DNA of 64,000 nt, taken from contig CACIPQ010000002.1 in assembly GCA_902588585.1 (NCBI GenBank), positions 113,670-177,669 of the forward strand, read 5' to 3'. This DNA comes from an uncultured Pelagibacteraceae bacterium (lineage in GTDB: Bacteria > Pseudomonadota > Alphaproteobacteria > Pelagibacterales > Pelagibacteraceae). The notes beneath the pieces were generated by a model that was not told the origin of the DNA, did no database searches, and saw nothing but the letters and a program-made list of their open reading frames with translations. The translations under genes and the position numbers were made by a program. Of this stretch, positions 52,841 through 62,967 are shown one piece after another (position 1 is the first letter of the stretch; every line of letters begins with the position of its first letter).

Positions 52841-54985
52841 ATGAAAAAAATGAAGAAAGAAAATTTGAGAGTGGATTCCCAACTCCTAGATTTTATAAAC
52901 AGTGAAGTAATTCCCGGTACAGGCATTGATCCAGATAATTTTTGGATTAAATTTGATGAAGCTGTTCATAATTTAACTCCTTCTAATAAAAAATTAATAA
53001 AAATTAGAGAAGAAATTCAAAAAAAAATAGATAAATGGCACTTGTCAAAAAAAGACACTACATTTGACAGGGATGAGTATTTTAATTTTTTAAAATCAAT
53101 AAATTATATTGTTGAAGAAAAAGAAGATTTTAAGATTGCAACATCCAATGTTGACGAAGAGATATCTTCTATTGCTGGTCCACAATTAGTTGTGCCAGTA
53201 GATAACGCTAGATACGCATTGAATGCTGCCAATGCACGTTGGGGAAGCTTATATGATTCGCTTTATGGAACAGATGTTATATCAAAAAATACAAGTGGAG
53301 CTTTTGATCAAGAAAAAGCAAAAAAAGTTGTAGATTATGTTAGAGATTTTTTAGATAAAATATCACCAATTGATCAGGGAAGTTGGAGAGATATTTCTAA
53401 GCTTAAAATAGAAGAAAAAAACTTAACAATAGTTATTAACGATAAAAATAGACATCTAAAAAATAAAAAACAATTTATTGGATTTAATGGAGATAAAAAC
53501 AATCCAACATCAATTTTGCTAAAAAATAATAACCTACATATAGATATAATAGTTAATCCAAATAGTTCGGTTGGTAAAAATGATTTAGCAAATATAAGTG
53601 ATGTAATTATTGAATCAGCTATATCTACAATTGTGGATAATGAGGACTCTGTTGCCGCTGTAGATTCTGAGGATAAAATCAAATGCTATAGGAATTGGCT
53701 TGGTTTAATGAAGGGTACTTTGCAGACAGAAATTGAAAAGAATGGAAAAAAATTTACTCGAAAGTTAAACCCTGACAGAAATTACATCGGTGTGGATGGG
53801 TCAAAGATTGTATTACATGGTAGAGCTTTATTGCTCAATAGAAATGTAGGTCACCTCATGACAAACCCAGCAATAATTTTGAGCGATGGCTCAGAAATTC
53901 CTGAGGGGATAATGGATGCTTTTGTTTCAACACTTTGTGCAATACATGACTTTAAAAACAAAAAAAACTCTAGAACAGGCTCTTTCTATATAGTTAAACC
54001 TAAAATGCATGGACCAGATGAAGTTGGCTTTACCAATGAGCTTTTTGAAAAAGTTGAAGAAGTTTTGGGATTAAAAAAATATTCTATTAAAGTTGGAATA
54101 ATGGATGAAGAAAGAAGAACAACTGTAAATTTAAAAGAATGCATTAGAAAAGTTAAAGAAAGAGTTGTTTTTATTAATACTGGCTTTTTAGATAGAACTG
54201 GCGATGAAATGCATACTTCATTTGAGGCTGGACCAATGATTTTTAAAAGTGAAATGAAAAAATCTACCTGGCTAAATACTTATGAGGACCGAAATGTTGA
54301 CATTGGTTTATCATGTGGATTTTCAGGTAAAGCACAAATAGGAAAAGGAATGTGGGCTATGCCCGATAGAATGGCTGACATGATGGAACAAAAAATAGTT
54401 CATCCTAAATCAGGTGCCAATTGCGCATGGGTACCTTCTCCAACAGCAGCAACACTTCATGCAGTTCATTATCACAAATTAAATGTTTTTAAAAAACAAT
54501 CTGAAATTCAAACTAGAAAAAAAGCTAAACTTGAAGACTTGCTAAAAATACCAAAAGCGGACAGACCCAACTGGTCGGTAGATGATATAAATAAAGAATT
54601 AGAAAATAATGCTCAAGGAATTCTAGGATATGTAGTCAGATGGATTGATCAAGGAGTTGGTTGTTCAAAAGTTCCAGATATAAACAATGTGGGTTTAATG
54701 GAAGACAGAGCAACATTGAGGATATCATCTCAACATATGGCAAACTGGTTACACCACAACGTGTGCACTAAAGATCAGGTTATGAATGTTATGAAAAAAA
54801 TGGCCTCAATTGTAGACAAACAAAATATTAAAGATAAAAATTACCAGCCCATGGCTTTAGATTTTGAAAAATCTATAGCCTTTGCAGCAGCTTGCGATTT
54901 AGTGTTTAAAGGAAAAGAGCAACCATCTGGCTACACGGAACCTTTGTTACATAAAAGAAGGTTGGAAAAAAAAGCTAATCAGTAG
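52841..54985 (+). CDS. glcB: Malate synthase G
   Basis: 714 residues, the usual length for the G isoform. It condenses glyoxylate and acetyl-CoA to malate. [45 protein letters not shown] and [20 protein letters not shown] segment, and [17 protein letters not shown] are family blocks; the catalytic Asp region is ...[19 protein letters not shown]. Isocitrate lyase is not in the window. The predicted 5'-UTR is very short. The 3' end overlaps the convergent recR gene by 11 nt. Confidence 0.95.
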   Translation: MKKMKKENLRVDSQLLDFINSEVIPGTGIDPDNFWIKFDEAVHNLTPSNKKLIKIREEIQKKIDKWHLSKKDTTFDRDEYFNFLKSINYIVEEKEDFKIATSNVDEEISSIAGPQLVVPVDNARYALNAANARWGSLYDSLYGTDVISKNTSGAFDQEKAKKVVDYVRDFLDKISPIDQGSWRDISKLKIEEKNLTIVINDKNRHLKNKKQFIGFNGDKNNPTSILLKNNNLHIDIIVNPNSSVGKNDLANISDVIIESAISTIVDNEDSVAAVDSEDKIKCYRNWLGLMKGTLQTEIEKNGKKFTRKLNPDRNYIGVDGSKIVLHGRALLLNRNVGHLMTNPAIILSDGSEIPEGIMDAFVSTLCAIHDFKNKKNSRTGSFYIVKPKMHGPDEVGFTNELFEKVEEVLGLKKYSIKVGIMDEERRTTVNLKECIRKVKERVVFINTGFLDRTGDEMHTSFEAGPMIFKSEMKKSTWLNTYEDRNVDIGLSCGFSGKAQIGKGMWAMPDRMADMMEQKIVHPKSGANCAWVPSPTAATLHAVHYHKLNVFKKQSEIQTRKKAKLEDLLKIPKADRPNWSVDDINKELENNAQGILGYVVRWIDQGVGCSKVPDINNVGLMEDRATLRISSQHMANWLHHNVCTKDQVMNVMKKMASIVDKQNIKDKNYQPMALDFEKSIAFAAACDLVFKGKEQPSGYTEPLLHKRRLEKKANQ

Positions 54986-55583
54986 CAACTGGCACTCTAT
55001 TTTTAAAGGCTGATACCAATGTTCCATCATCTAATTGTTCTATTTCTCCTCCGACCGGTAAACCCTGTCCAAGTTTAGATATTTTAATTTTATCATTTTT
55101 TATAACATCTTCAATGTAATGAGCTGTTGTCTGTCCTTCTACGGTAGCGCTGGTAGCGATGATAACTTCCTTTAAATTATTTTTTTTAATTCTTTTGACA
55201 AGCGAGTCTATTAATAAATTTTTCTGTTCGTACTTTTCATCAGAATTCAATGTGCCTCCCAAAATGTGGAAATGACCTTTAAAAATATTAGCAGACTCAA
55301 TAACCCACATGTCAGCTAAATTTTCAACTACACAGATTTTGTCGTAGTTGTTACCATTTATTTCACATGTACATTTTTTATCTGTCAATTTAAGGTTTCC
55401 ACAATCAGTGCACCGAGCTATATTTTTGTAAACATTTGTCAGAATTTTCGCTAGAGGCTTGATCATGCTTTCTTTATTATTAATAAGCTTAAGAATTATT
55501 CTTTTTGCAGACTTAGGTCCAAGACCAGGTAGCTTAGAAAATTGTTTTATTAATTGTTCTATTTCTGGAATATTATTATCCAT
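54975..55583 (-). CDS. recR: Recombination protein RecR
   Basis: 202 residues. Helix-hairpin-helix [13 protein letters not shown], zinc finger [16 protein letters not shown], and Toprim domain with [14 protein letters not shown]. It works with RecF and RecO in gap repair. It directly follows ybaB (no gap), and is in the dnaX-ybaB-recR operon conserved in many bacteria. Confidence 0.95.
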   Translation of the reverse strand: MDNNIPEIEQLIKQFSKLPGLGPKSAKRIILKLINNKESMIKPLAKILTNVYKNIARCTDCGNLKLTDKKCTCEINGNNYDKICVVENLADMWVIESANIFKGHFHILGGTLNSDEKYEQKNLLIDSLVKRIKKNNLKEVIIATSATVEGQTTAHYIEDVIKNDKIKISKLGQGLPVGGEIEQLDDGTLVSAFKNRVPVATD

Positions 55584-55904
55584 TTAAAAAGGCAGTTTAA
55601 AATCAAAAGGTAAATTGGAAGCCCCAGTAACTTTTAAAAGCTCCTCTGAAGTTTTTTTTTTAAGTTTTTCTCTAGCATCATTGTGTGCTGCAACAATCAA
55701 ATCATTTATAATCTCATCTTTTTCATTTTTTGCATTTTCATTTACTGATATTGATTTCATTTCATAATCACCTTTGAGTACTACTTTTACTAAGTCGCCT
55801 CCAGCAGTGCCTTCTACTTCAATTTTTGCCAAGACTTCTTGGACTTCCTTCATTCTTTCCTGCATCTTTTTTGCTTTTGATAGCATGTCTGAAAAATCAG
55901 TCAT
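55584..55904 (-). CDS. ybaB: Nucleoid-associated protein YbaB/EbfC
   Basis: 106 residues. MLSKAKKMQERMKEVQEVLA is the N-terminal helix and VEGTAGGDLVKVVLKGDYEM the core. Small dimeric DNA-binding protein. Overlaps the dnaX end by 8 nt. Confidence 0.93.
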   Translation of the reverse strand: MTDFSDMLSKAKKMQERMKEVQEVLAKIEVEGTAGGDLVKVVLKGDYEMKSISVNENAKNEKDEIINDLIVAAHNDAREKLKKKTSEELLKVTGASNLPFDFKLPF

Positions 55905-57579
55905 TATCTTCCTTTACATCAATTAGATCGGCATCAGGAAACGTATTTAAAATTTTTTTGTAAACCAAATTTTGTTTTTCATTTTCTAAAAGCTTCTTTT
56001 TTCCTTCAATTTTTTGTTCGTGCAGAGTGCTTTTTCCATCTTCTTTGCTTAAGCTTATAATCCATCTTTTTTTTGTCCATTTAAATAAGCTTTGTGATAA
56101 TTTTTTTATAAAATTTTTATTCAAATTTTCATTAAAGTTTATATCAATTTTTCCATGTTCAAATTTCACTAGCTTAACATTCCTTTCAAGATCATATTTT
56201 AATTCCATATCTTTATCATTGCTCGCCATAGAAACTAAATCATGAAAAGATCTGATTTCAAATTTGTTCTTAAGATCAAGGCCACTTTCTAATTTTTTAT
56301 CTTTAAAAACTTTTATTTGTTCCACGCTTTTTAGTTGATCCTTTGTAGAATTTGTTGGATTAGGATCGTTGCCATTTATATCAAATTTTTTTTTTTGAGT
56401 TATTGGCTCACTTGCTGATACTGATGGAAAGTTTTTAACAATCTCATGTTCATCCATGTTTTTAACGTGCATTAACTGAATTAAATACATTTCTAGTGCT
56501 ACTTTTTCACTAGAAACTGTTCTTAAATCTTCAATAGTTTTTATAGTCAACTGCCAAAATAGACCTAGGTCCTGGGTGTTTATATTCTTACTGCTTTCAT
56601 CTATTAGTTTTAATTCGCCTTCAGAAATAAATAGATCTTTTTCGATAGGTCCTAAATTAATTCTTCTGCTAAATAGATAAAAAAGTTCTAAAATATCATT
56701 TAAAAAAATTTTTGCATCTATGCCTTCATCAAAAATCTCTTTGAATTGACCTAGAGCATTTTTTTCATCGCCGTGGAAAGCATATTTTAATAAATATATT
56801 AATTTAGATCTGTCAACCAAACCAAGCATTTTTCTAACTTCTTTTGCATCTACAATTTTGTCAGGACTCAAGCTTTGAAAAACTAACGCTCTATCAAGTA
56901 AGGAAATTGCATCTCTTACAGAACCTTCTGACGCTCTTGCCAACAAATTCAGAGCTTCTTCCGATATTTTTCCATTTTCTATTTTAGAGATTTTTTTCAA
57001 ATGTGCGGAAACGGCCTCTAAGCTCACTCTCTTTAAATCAAATCTCTGACATCTTGATAAAACTGTTATAGGAATTTTTCTAGCTTCTGTTGTGGCTAAT
57101 ATAAATTTAAGTTTTTCTGGTGGTTCTTCCAAGGTCTTTAATAAACCATTAAAAGCTTGCTTGGAAAGCATATGAACTTCATCAATAATAAATATTTTAT
57201 ATTTTGCGTTTGTTGGATTATATTTTGAATTCTCTATTAGTTCTCTAACATCATCAATACCTGTTTTAGATGCAGCATCCATTTCAAGTACATCAATGTG
57301 ATTTGAGTTTTCAATCTCTTGGCAATGATTACAAACTTCTTTGTCTTTGCACATTTCTCCTTTTCCAACATTGTTTGAGCAATTTAATGCTTTCGCAATT
57401 AATCTTGCCGTTGTTGTTTTCCCTACACCCCTAATTCCAGTTAAAAGGTATGCGTTTGGTGTTTTATTTATTTTTATTGCATTAGAAATAGTTTCTGCAA
57501 TTACTTCCTGACCAATTAATTCTTGAAATATACGAGGTCTATATTTTAGTGCTAAAATTTTTGATTTAATTTCTTTCAT
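55897..57579 (-). CDS. dnaX: DNA polymerase III subunits gamma/tau
   Basis: 560 residues. Clamp loader ATPase: LALKYRPRIFQELIGQE start, Walker A GIRGVGKTTTARL, zinc cysteines in CSNNVGKGEMCKDKEVCNHC, Walker B IIDEVHMLSKQAFN, sensor TTEARKIP. The C-terminal tau-like part is lysine-rich and diverged. The start codon is 6 nt after the SRP RNA 3' end with no Shine-Dalgarno between. Confidence 0.95.
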   Translation of the reverse strand: MKEIKSKILALKYRPRIFQELIGQEVIAETISNAIKINKTPNAYLLTGIRGVGKTTTARLIAKALNCSNNVGKGEMCKDKEVCNHCQEIENSNHIDVLEMDAASKTGIDDVRELIENSKYNPTNAKYKIFIIDEVHMLSKQAFNGLLKTLEEPPEKLKFILATTEARKIPITVLSRCQRFDLKRVSLEAVSAHLKKISKIENGKISEEALNLLARASEGSVRDAISLLDRALVFQSLSPDKIVDAKEVRKMLGLVDRSKLIYLLKYAFHGDEKNALGQFKEIFDEGIDAKIFLNDILELFYLFSRRINLGPIEKDLFISEGELKLIDESSKNINTQDLGLFWQLTIKTIEDLRTVSSEKVALEMYLIQLMHVKNMDEHEIVKNFPSVSASEPITQKKKFDINGNDPNPTNSTKDQLKSVEQIKVFKDKKLESGLDLKNKFEIRSFHDLVSMASNDKDMELKYDLERNVKLVKFEHGKIDINFNENLNKNFIKKLSQSLFKWTKKRWIISLSKEDGKSTLHEQKIEGKKKLLENEKQNLVYKKILNTFPDADLIDVKEDND

Positions 57580-57585
57580 CGCTTA

Positions 57586-57674
57586 GGAGACCAAACAACC
57601 CGTTTTCAAAAGTTCGTGCTGCTGTTGTTACACCCTGACACATTAAACATATCGAAACCGCCTGAATGGCCTCC
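57586..57674 (-). ncRNA. ffs: Signal recognition particle RNA (4.5S-type)
   Basis: The transcript begins GGAGGCC and ends GGUCUCC, which pair perfectly (one G-U). Domain IV reads GUGU-CAGG...AGCA-GCAC: the symmetric CAGG/AGCA internal loop that binds Ffh, flanked by a 4-bp stem ending in U-G as in E. coli. The apex is GUG-UAAC-AAC instead of UCC-GGAA-GGA. The lower stem also pairs (CGGUUUCGA with UUGAAAACG, one mismatch). Length about 89 nt. It sits just upstream of dnaX, as in other alphaproteobacteria. Confidence 0.88.
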
Positions 57675-57679
57675 AAATT

Positions 57680-57709
57680 ATTATATCAATATCAAATTGA
57701 ATTCTACAA
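57680..57709 (-). promoter_or_regulatory. Promoter of SRP RNA (and probably dnaX)
   Basis: Minus-strand TTGTAG (57704-57709), 18-nt spacer and a perfect TATAAT (57680-57685), placing the start at the first G of the RNA (57674). dnaX has no separate upstream space, so it likely uses the same promoter. Confidence 0.75.
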
Positions 57710-57732
57710 GTCTCGAATCTGTGGTTTGTGGA

Positions 57733-58578
57733 CTATTTCTTTTGCCTAAACGTAGAGGCTTCGTAAACTCCCAGAATATTCAGGCTTTGAGTATGAAAAC
57801 CCAATTCTTCTAATGCTTTCTGAACTTTAAGATCTTCAATATGTCCCTCTAGATCCAAGTAAAAGTTTGTTTGTTCAAATGTATTTTTTACTGAGAAACT
57901 TTCTAACTTTGTAAGATTTACCTGATTTGTGGCAAAACCTCCAAGGCATTTATAAAGTGCAGCATAAATACTTTTTACCCTAAATATACAACTGGTAATA
58001 TATTTTTTATTTTTTTCATATTCTGGCTGTTTAACATTTTTTCCCATAATCAAAAATCTAGTAACGTTTCCAGTGTCATCCTCAATATTTTTTTCTAGAA
58101 TTTCAAGATTATATATTTTTGCAGAAAGCTTTGATGCAATTGCCGCTATAGATTTATCGTTATTTTTTGAAAGCTCTTTGGCCGAACCTGCTGTATCTGC
58201 AGAGATTATTGTTTTAAATTTATTTTTTATAATAATTTTTTGACATTGATCTATGGCTTGTGCATGACTTCGAACATACTTTATATCATTTATTTTTGTT
58301 CCCTTTTTTACTAAAAGATTATGTTCCACTTTTTGAAAGTGTTCAGAATAAATTTGCAATTTATATTTTGGTAATAAATAGTGAATATCGGCAACCCTTC
58401 CTGCTAAAGAATTTTCTATAGGAATAATTACCTTATAGCTATCATCCTCATAAGCTGTTTTAAAAGTTTCCTCGAATGTTGAGCACGTTTTAATTGAAGC
58501 TCCAGGAAAAATTTCTTCACAAGCTAAATGTGAGTATGCTCCTTCTTCTCCTTGAAATGCAATTTTATTTTTTGACAT
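57733..58578 (-). CDS. pheA: Prephenate dehydratase
   Basis: 281 residues, monofunctional (no chorismate mutase domain). IAFQGEEGAYSHLACEE at the start, the active-site region SADTAGSAKELS and DDTGNVTRFLIMG (conserved Thr-Arg-Phe), followed by an ACT domain that senses phenylalanine (ESFSVKNTFEQTNFYLDLEG). Makes phenylpyruvate. Overlaps the kdsB stop as TAATG. Confidence 0.94.
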   Translation of the reverse strand: MSKNKIAFQGEEGAYSHLACEEIFPGASIKTCSTFEETFKTAYEDDSYKVIIPIENSLAGRVADIHYLLPKYKLQIYSEHFQKVEHNLLVKKGTKINDIKYVRSHAQAIDQCQKIIIKNKFKTIISADTAGSAKELSKNNDKSIAAIASKLSAKIYNLEILEKNIEDDTGNVTRFLIMGKNVKQPEYEKNKKYITSCIFRVKSIYAALYKCLGGFATNQVNLTKLESFSVKNTFEQTNFYLDLEGHIEDLKVQKALEELGFHTQSLNILGVYEASTFRQKK

Positions 58579-59312
58579 TATATTTCCATAACTTTTTTTA
58601 CTTCTAGAAAGTCTTCTTCTGTATCAATACTAAGAGGATTAGACTTTACATAACCAACATGAATTTTCATATCATTTTCTAAGGCTCTCATTTGTTCTAA
58701 ATTTCTTTCTAACTCTAATTTACTTCTTTTTAAATTTACATACCTCATTAAAGCTTCGCTAGTAAAGCCATAAATTCCAATGTGATGATAGACAAATTTA
58801 TTTTTTGTTTCATTAATTTCCCTTTTAAAATCTAAAGCTTCGGAAAATTGTGACTTTTTGAGATCATTTTTAGTAACTACTTTTACAATATTGTTATCAT
58901 GGATTTCTCCATTTTTTTTTAAAGATGATGCTAGTGTGGCTACATCGCAAAGGCCCTTGTTTAAGTGCAAACTCAAGTATGATATGGAATCAGGATTCAG
59001 ATTAGGCATATCCCCTTGCAAATTAATTATTATCTTAGGTTTGCTAGAATAAAAAGTTTTGAATGCTTCAAAAACTCTGTCTGTACCAGTTTCATGGAAT
59101 TTTTCAGAGATAAATGATTTTCCTCCATTTTTAGTAATTAATTCTGAAATGCTTTTATCTGGTGTTGCCACCAATACTTCTCCCACTCCAGATTTTACTG
59201 CTAAATTATAAACATGTAATATCATCTCTTTTTTCCTAATAACTTTTAGTGGTTTGTTTGGAAATCTTTTTGCACCCAGACGTGATGGAATAATAATAAC
59301 TGTACTGCTCAT
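58578..59312 (-). CDS. kdsB: 3-deoxy-manno-octulosonate cytidylyltransferase
   Basis: 244 residues. IIPSRLGAKRFPNKPL is the CTP-binding loop, INLQGDMPNL the metal site and SIDTEEDFLEV the C-terminal mark. It activates Kdo as CMP-Kdo for WaaA (34343). Transcribed with pheA; divergent from the cytochrome c gene. Confidence 0.94.
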   Translation of the reverse strand: MSSTVIIIPSRLGAKRFPNKPLKVIRKKEMILHVYNLAVKSGVGEVLVATPDKSISELITKNGGKSFISEKFHETGTDRVFEAFKTFYSSKPKIIINLQGDMPNLNPDSISYLSLHLNKGLCDVATLASSLKKNGEIHDNNIVKVVTKNDLKKSQFSEALDFKREINETKNKFVYHHIGIYGFTSEALMRYVNLKRSKLELERNLEQMRALENDMKIHVGYVKSNPLSIDTEEDFLEVKKVMEI

Positions 59313-59379
59313 AAATATTTGTGCGGCTCAAGGACGCAACAATAGTTAATTTATTTTAAGCCTTTTCAATGAACTCATG

Positions 59380-59394
59380 ATATACCTGGTATAT
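59380..59394. promoter_or_regulatory. Palindrome upstream of the membrane cytochrome c gene
   Basis: ATATACC-T-GGTATAT, perfect 7-bp arms around one base, 14 nt before the cytochrome c ATG in the 96-nt kdsB/cytochrome divergent gap. A repressor or activator site is possible. Confidence 0.35.
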
Positions 59395-59408
59395 TAACTA
59401 CCAAATTT

Positions 59409-59936
59409 ATGAACGGTTTTGAAATAAATAAAATTATAGCTGCAGTTATTTTTACAGTTTTGGTTGTTTTTGGAATAGATAAAATTGCAGATCTAATATT
59501 TTACGTAGAAAAACCCTCTAAAGCTGCGTACGAAGTAGAGGCTCCAACTGCAAAAACTGTAAGTGCAGAATCTTCTAGTTCTGGAAGTTTTAATATAAAA
59601 GATTTTTTAGCCCTAGGAAGTATAGAACACGGAAAAAAAGTTTTTAAAAAATGCTCTGCATGTCACGTGGTTGCTAAGGGTGGAAAAAATAAAATTGGAC
59701 CTGTTCTTTATGGAGTCCTTGGAAAAAAATCAGCATCCATATCTGATTATAAATATTCAAAAGCGCTTATAGCTTATAATAAAGTTTGGTCTTACGAAGA
59801 AATGAATGGATTTTTAATTAAGCCTACAGCACATATAAAGGGTACCAAGATGGCTTTTGCAGGTTTAAAGAATGAGAAGGATAGAGCGTCAGTTATACTT
59901 TATATGAACTCTCAAAGTGATAGTCCGCTTCCGTAA
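59409..59936 (+). CDS. Membrane-anchored class I cytochrome c (CycM-like)
   Basis: 175 residues. An uncleaved N-terminal membrane helix (about 8-32), an Ala/Ser-rich linker (35-62) and one cytochrome c domain with heme site CSACH at 82-86 and the Met ligand in HIKGTKMAFAG. It resembles the CycM/c552 type that carries electrons from complex III to the aa3 oxidase. It would serve the cox operon at 24.2-28.9 kb, which has no fused cytochrome. Its 3' end is 7 nt from the convergent argF. Confidence 0.9.
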   Translation: MNGFEINKIIAAVIFTVLVVFGIDKIADLIFYVEKPSKAAYEVEAPTAKTVSAESSSSGSFNIKDFLALGSIEHGKKVFKKCSACHVVAKGGKNKIGPVLYGVLGKKSASISDYKYSKALIAYNKVWSYEEMNGFLIKPTAHIKGTKMAFAGLKNEKDRASVILYMNSQSDSPLP

Positions 59937-59943
59937 CTATAAA

Positions 59944-60867
59944 TTATTTAATACACCATTCGATAATACTTTTTTGTGCATGAATTCTGTTAAAGGCTTG
60001 CAGCCAAACAACTGACTGTTTACCGTCCATAACTTCACTTGTTACTTCTTCTTCTCTACTTGCTGGAAGACAATGCATAAAGATTGCGTCTGATTTAGCA
60101 ACCTTCATAATTTTTTTATTAACTTGATATTTTTTAAGAATTTTCTTTTTTTTCTTTTTATCCCCTTTGTCGCTCATAGATATCCATTTATCTGTCATAA
60201 CGCAGTCTGCATCTTTTGCCGCTTTATAAGGATCTTCTGTAATTAATAGTTTGCAATTATTTTTTTTAGCTGTTGCCATAATTTTTTTATTGGGTTGATA
60301 TTTTTTAGGACATGCAATTCTTAGTTCAAATTTAAATTTAGTAGCTGCCTCAATAAAAGAATTAGCAACATTGTTTCCATCTCCAAGCCAAGCAATAGTT
60401 TTTCCCTCTATATCTCCTTTTGATTCTTCAAAAGTTAAAATGTCAGCCATAATCTGGCATGGATGACTCAAATCAGTAAGTCCATTAATGATTGGAATTT
60501 CCAAATATTTTTTAAATTCATCAATATCTTTATGGGAGTTCGTTCTTATCATAAGAATATCTGCATATTGAGAAAGGACTTTAGCTGTATCCTTGATTGT
60601 TTCGTCCCCTTTACCATAATGAATTTCGTCTTCGTTCAGAATAATAGATGATCCACCCAGCTGTTTAACTGCCAGATCAAAAGAAATTCTTGTTCTTGTT
60701 GAAGGTTTTGCAAAAAACATAATCATAGTTTTTCCCTGAATTGGTTGGTCTGAATCGGGTTGAGAGTTGGGTTTTTTTCCTCTTTCAGACTTTCTTTTTT
60801 TTGCACCATCAATGATGGCTCTTAATTCATTCTTTGACAAATCAGAAATGTTTATAAAATTTTTCAT
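59944..60867 (-). CDS. argF: Ornithine carbamoyltransferase
   Basis: 307 residues. KPSTRTRISFDLA binds carbamoyl phosphate; LTDLSHPCQIMAD and FMHCLPASREEEVT complete the active site. A lysine-rich insertion (residues about 228-245) replaces part of the SMG loop region (SMSDKGDKKKKK). Makes citrulline for arginine. argD lies 3 nt upstream. Confidence 0.96.
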   Translation of the reverse strand: MKNFINISDLSKNELRAIIDGAKKRKSERGKKPNSQPDSDQPIQGKTMIMFFAKPSTRTRISFDLAVKQLGGSSIILNEDEIHYGKGDETIKDTAKVLSQYADILMIRTNSHKDIDEFKKYLEIPIINGLTDLSHPCQIMADILTFEESKGDIEGKTIAWLGDGNNVANSFIEAATKFKFELRIACPKKYQPNKKIMATAKKNNCKLLITEDPYKAAKDADCVMTDKWISMSDKGDKKKKKKILKKYQVNKKIMKVAKSDAIFMHCLPASREEEVTSEVMDGKQSVVWLQAFNRIHAQKSIIEWCIK

Positions 60868-60870
60868 AGT

Positions 60871-62037
60871 TTAATTTAATTTATCACAAACTTTTCTTAT
60901 AATTTTTATTGCAACATCAATTTCTTGTTTTTTAACATTTAAAGGAGGCAGGATTCTGACCACATTTTCTGCTGCTTTCATTGTAAGCAATTTGTTATCC
61001 TCTAATTTTTTGATAAATTTAGTTTGATCATTATAAAGCTGTAAACCTATTAATAAACCAATGCCTCTAACTTCTTTTATTATTTCAGGATAATCTTCCT
61101 TTATTTGATTTAATTCAGAAATAAAATGTTTGGAAAGTTTCTGTACATTTTTTAAAAAACCTTTTTTAAATATTTGATCTAAAACTGCATTACCTACACT
61201 CATAGCTAAAGGGTTTCCACCAAAAGTACTTCCGTGTGATCCTGGTGTCATCGCAATTGCAACTTTTTTATTCATCAAAACTGCTCCTATCGGAAAACCT
61301 CCTCCTATCCCCTTAGCAATTGGGACAATATCTGGCTTTATTTTTGCATATTCAAAAGCAAAGAATTTTCCCGATCTTCCTACTCCGCACTGAACTTCAT
61401 CTAAAATTAATAAGATTTTTTTCTTATTACAAATTTTTCTTAAATCTCTTAGGCACCAATCAGGTATAACTTTTATCCCTGACTCTCCCATTGCTGTTTC
61501 TATCATTATGGCAGCTGTGTTTTTTGTAATAGCTTTTTTCAAACCCTTGTGATCGCCAAAGTTAAAATGATCAAATCCAGGTACTTTAGGTCCAAATCCT
61601 TCGGTCATTTTTTTTGATCCACTGGCAAAAATTGCTGCCAAAGTTCTTCCGTGAAAAGAATTTTTTATGCAAAGAATTCTATTTTTTTTAGGTTTTCCAA
61701 TTGAGTAAAAGTATCTTCTTGCGGCCTTTATTGCAGCCTCCGTTGCTTCAACACCGCTATTTTGAAAAATCACATAATCTGCAAAAGTTTTTTGTGTTAA
61801 TCTTTTGGCTAACTTTTCACTTTCAGGAATAGTAAAAGCATTTGATACATGCCAAACTTTCTTGGCTTGTTTGTTCATTGCTTTGGTTAAATAAGGATTT
61901 GCATGTCCTAAAGAATTAACCGCTATACCCTGAACAAAATCCAAATACTTTTTTCCCTTAGTTGAATATAAAAAACTACCTCTTCCTCTTTTAAAAGCAA
62001 TTTTTCTTCTGTTATAATTTTTGGCTAGAGCACTCAT
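60871..62037 (-). CDS. argD: Acetylornithine aminotransferase
   Basis: 388 residues, class III PLP aminotransferase. NSGVEATEAAIKAARRY, NSFHGRTLAAI, LILDEVQCGVGRSGKFFAFE and IAKGIGGGFPIGAVL (PLP Lys) are canonical. Converts acetylglutamate semialdehyde to acetylornithine. In an operon with argF (3 nt) and the upstream ABC permease (3 nt). Confidence 0.95.
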   Translation of the reverse strand: MSALAKNYNRRKIAFKRGRGSFLYSTKGKKYLDFVQGIAVNSLGHANPYLTKAMNKQAKKVWHVSNAFTIPESEKLAKRLTQKTFADYVIFQNSGVEATEAAIKAARRYFYSIGKPKKNRILCIKNSFHGRTLAAIFASGSKKMTEGFGPKVPGFDHFNFGDHKGLKKAITKNTAAIMIETAMGESGIKVIPDWCLRDLRKICNKKKILLILDEVQCGVGRSGKFFAFEYAKIKPDIVPIAKGIGGGFPIGAVLMNKKVAIAMTPGSHGSTFGGNPLAMSVGNAVLDQIFKKGFLKNVQKLSKHFISELNQIKEDYPEIIKEVRGIGLLIGLQLYNDQTKFIKKLEDNKLLTMKAAENVVRILPPLNVKKQEIDVAIKIIRKVCDKLN

Positions 62038-62040
62038 TAG

Positions 62041-62856
62041 TTAAGACTTTATTTTATATCCTTTTTTATAAAGTAAATAGGATGTAAACCACATTAGAAT
62101 CGCTAACACAATTAGGTAGATCGATCCAAAAAAAATTGACCCATCGGATTGTTCTAAAAAACTATATCTAAATCCATCAATCATATAAAAAAATGGATTG
62201 TATTTACTTATTGTTTGAAGAAATCCGGGTAAATTATCAATTGTATAAAAAGTTCCCGATAGAAATGATAGAGGGATAATTATGAAATTCGTTACAGAAG
62301 CCATGTGATCAAATTTTTCAGCCCATAAACCTGCGATAATTCCCACACAACCGAGTACAAAAGATGAGATGAAGGTGAAAAAAATTAAGGAATAATAATT
62401 TTTAATTTCTATATCCACTAAAAAATAAAATACACATATGGATACAATTCCGATCATAAAACTTCTAGTTGTGGAAGCTAAGGCAACTGCGGTTGTAACT
62501 TCGCCTGCTGACAACGGTGCGTATAAAATATCGACAATATTTCCCTGTATTTTTCCTATCATGAAAGATGAAGAAGAGTGAGAAAAGGCTTGTTGAATGA
62601 CCTGCATCGCAATTAAGCCTGGGGCTAAAAAAGTTATAAATGGGAAGCCTAAAACATCCCCTCTATTATTTCCAAGAGCTAATGATAGAACTAAAAGAAA
62701 CAAAAGAGATGAGACTATTGGCGATAAAAGAGTTTGAACCCAAACGTTAAGGAATCTTAAAACCTCTCTTTTATAAAGTGTCCACAGCCCTATCCAGTTT
62801 ATTAAGCCAAATCTTGTTGTATTTTTTAGTTTATATTTTTTAGTAATTTCAACCAT
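62041..62856 (-). CDS. ABC-2 type transporter permease
   Basis: 271 residues with six predicted membrane helices and the ABC-2 signature ending SFLSGTFYTIDNLPGFLQ...NPFFYMIDGFRY. It resembles the YadH/NodJ group. No ATP-binding partner is next to it in this window, although such pairs are usually adjacent; the ATPase must be elsewhere. The substrate is unknown. Placed 3 nt upstream of argD. Confidence 0.88.
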   Translation of the reverse strand: MVEITKKYKLKNTTRFGLINWIGLWTLYKREVLRFLNVWVQTLLSPIVSSLLFLLVLSLALGNNRGDVLGFPFITFLAPGLIAMQVIQQAFSHSSSSFMIGKIQGNIVDILYAPLSAGEVTTAVALASTTRSFMIGIVSICVFYFLVDIEIKNYYSLIFFTFISSFVLGCVGIIAGLWAEKFDHMASVTNFIIIPLSFLSGTFYTIDNLPGFLQTISKYNPFFYMIDGFRYSFLEQSDGSIFFGSIYLIVLAILMWFTSYLLYKKGYKIKS

Positions 62857-62967
62857 ACGTAGTCTTATAACTTCAAAAAATAATTTTTCTGTGAAAAACT
62901 TTTTTTTTAAACAAATTTAAAGCTATTTTATTTTAATACTACTAGATTATGTAATAGTTTAGAACAT

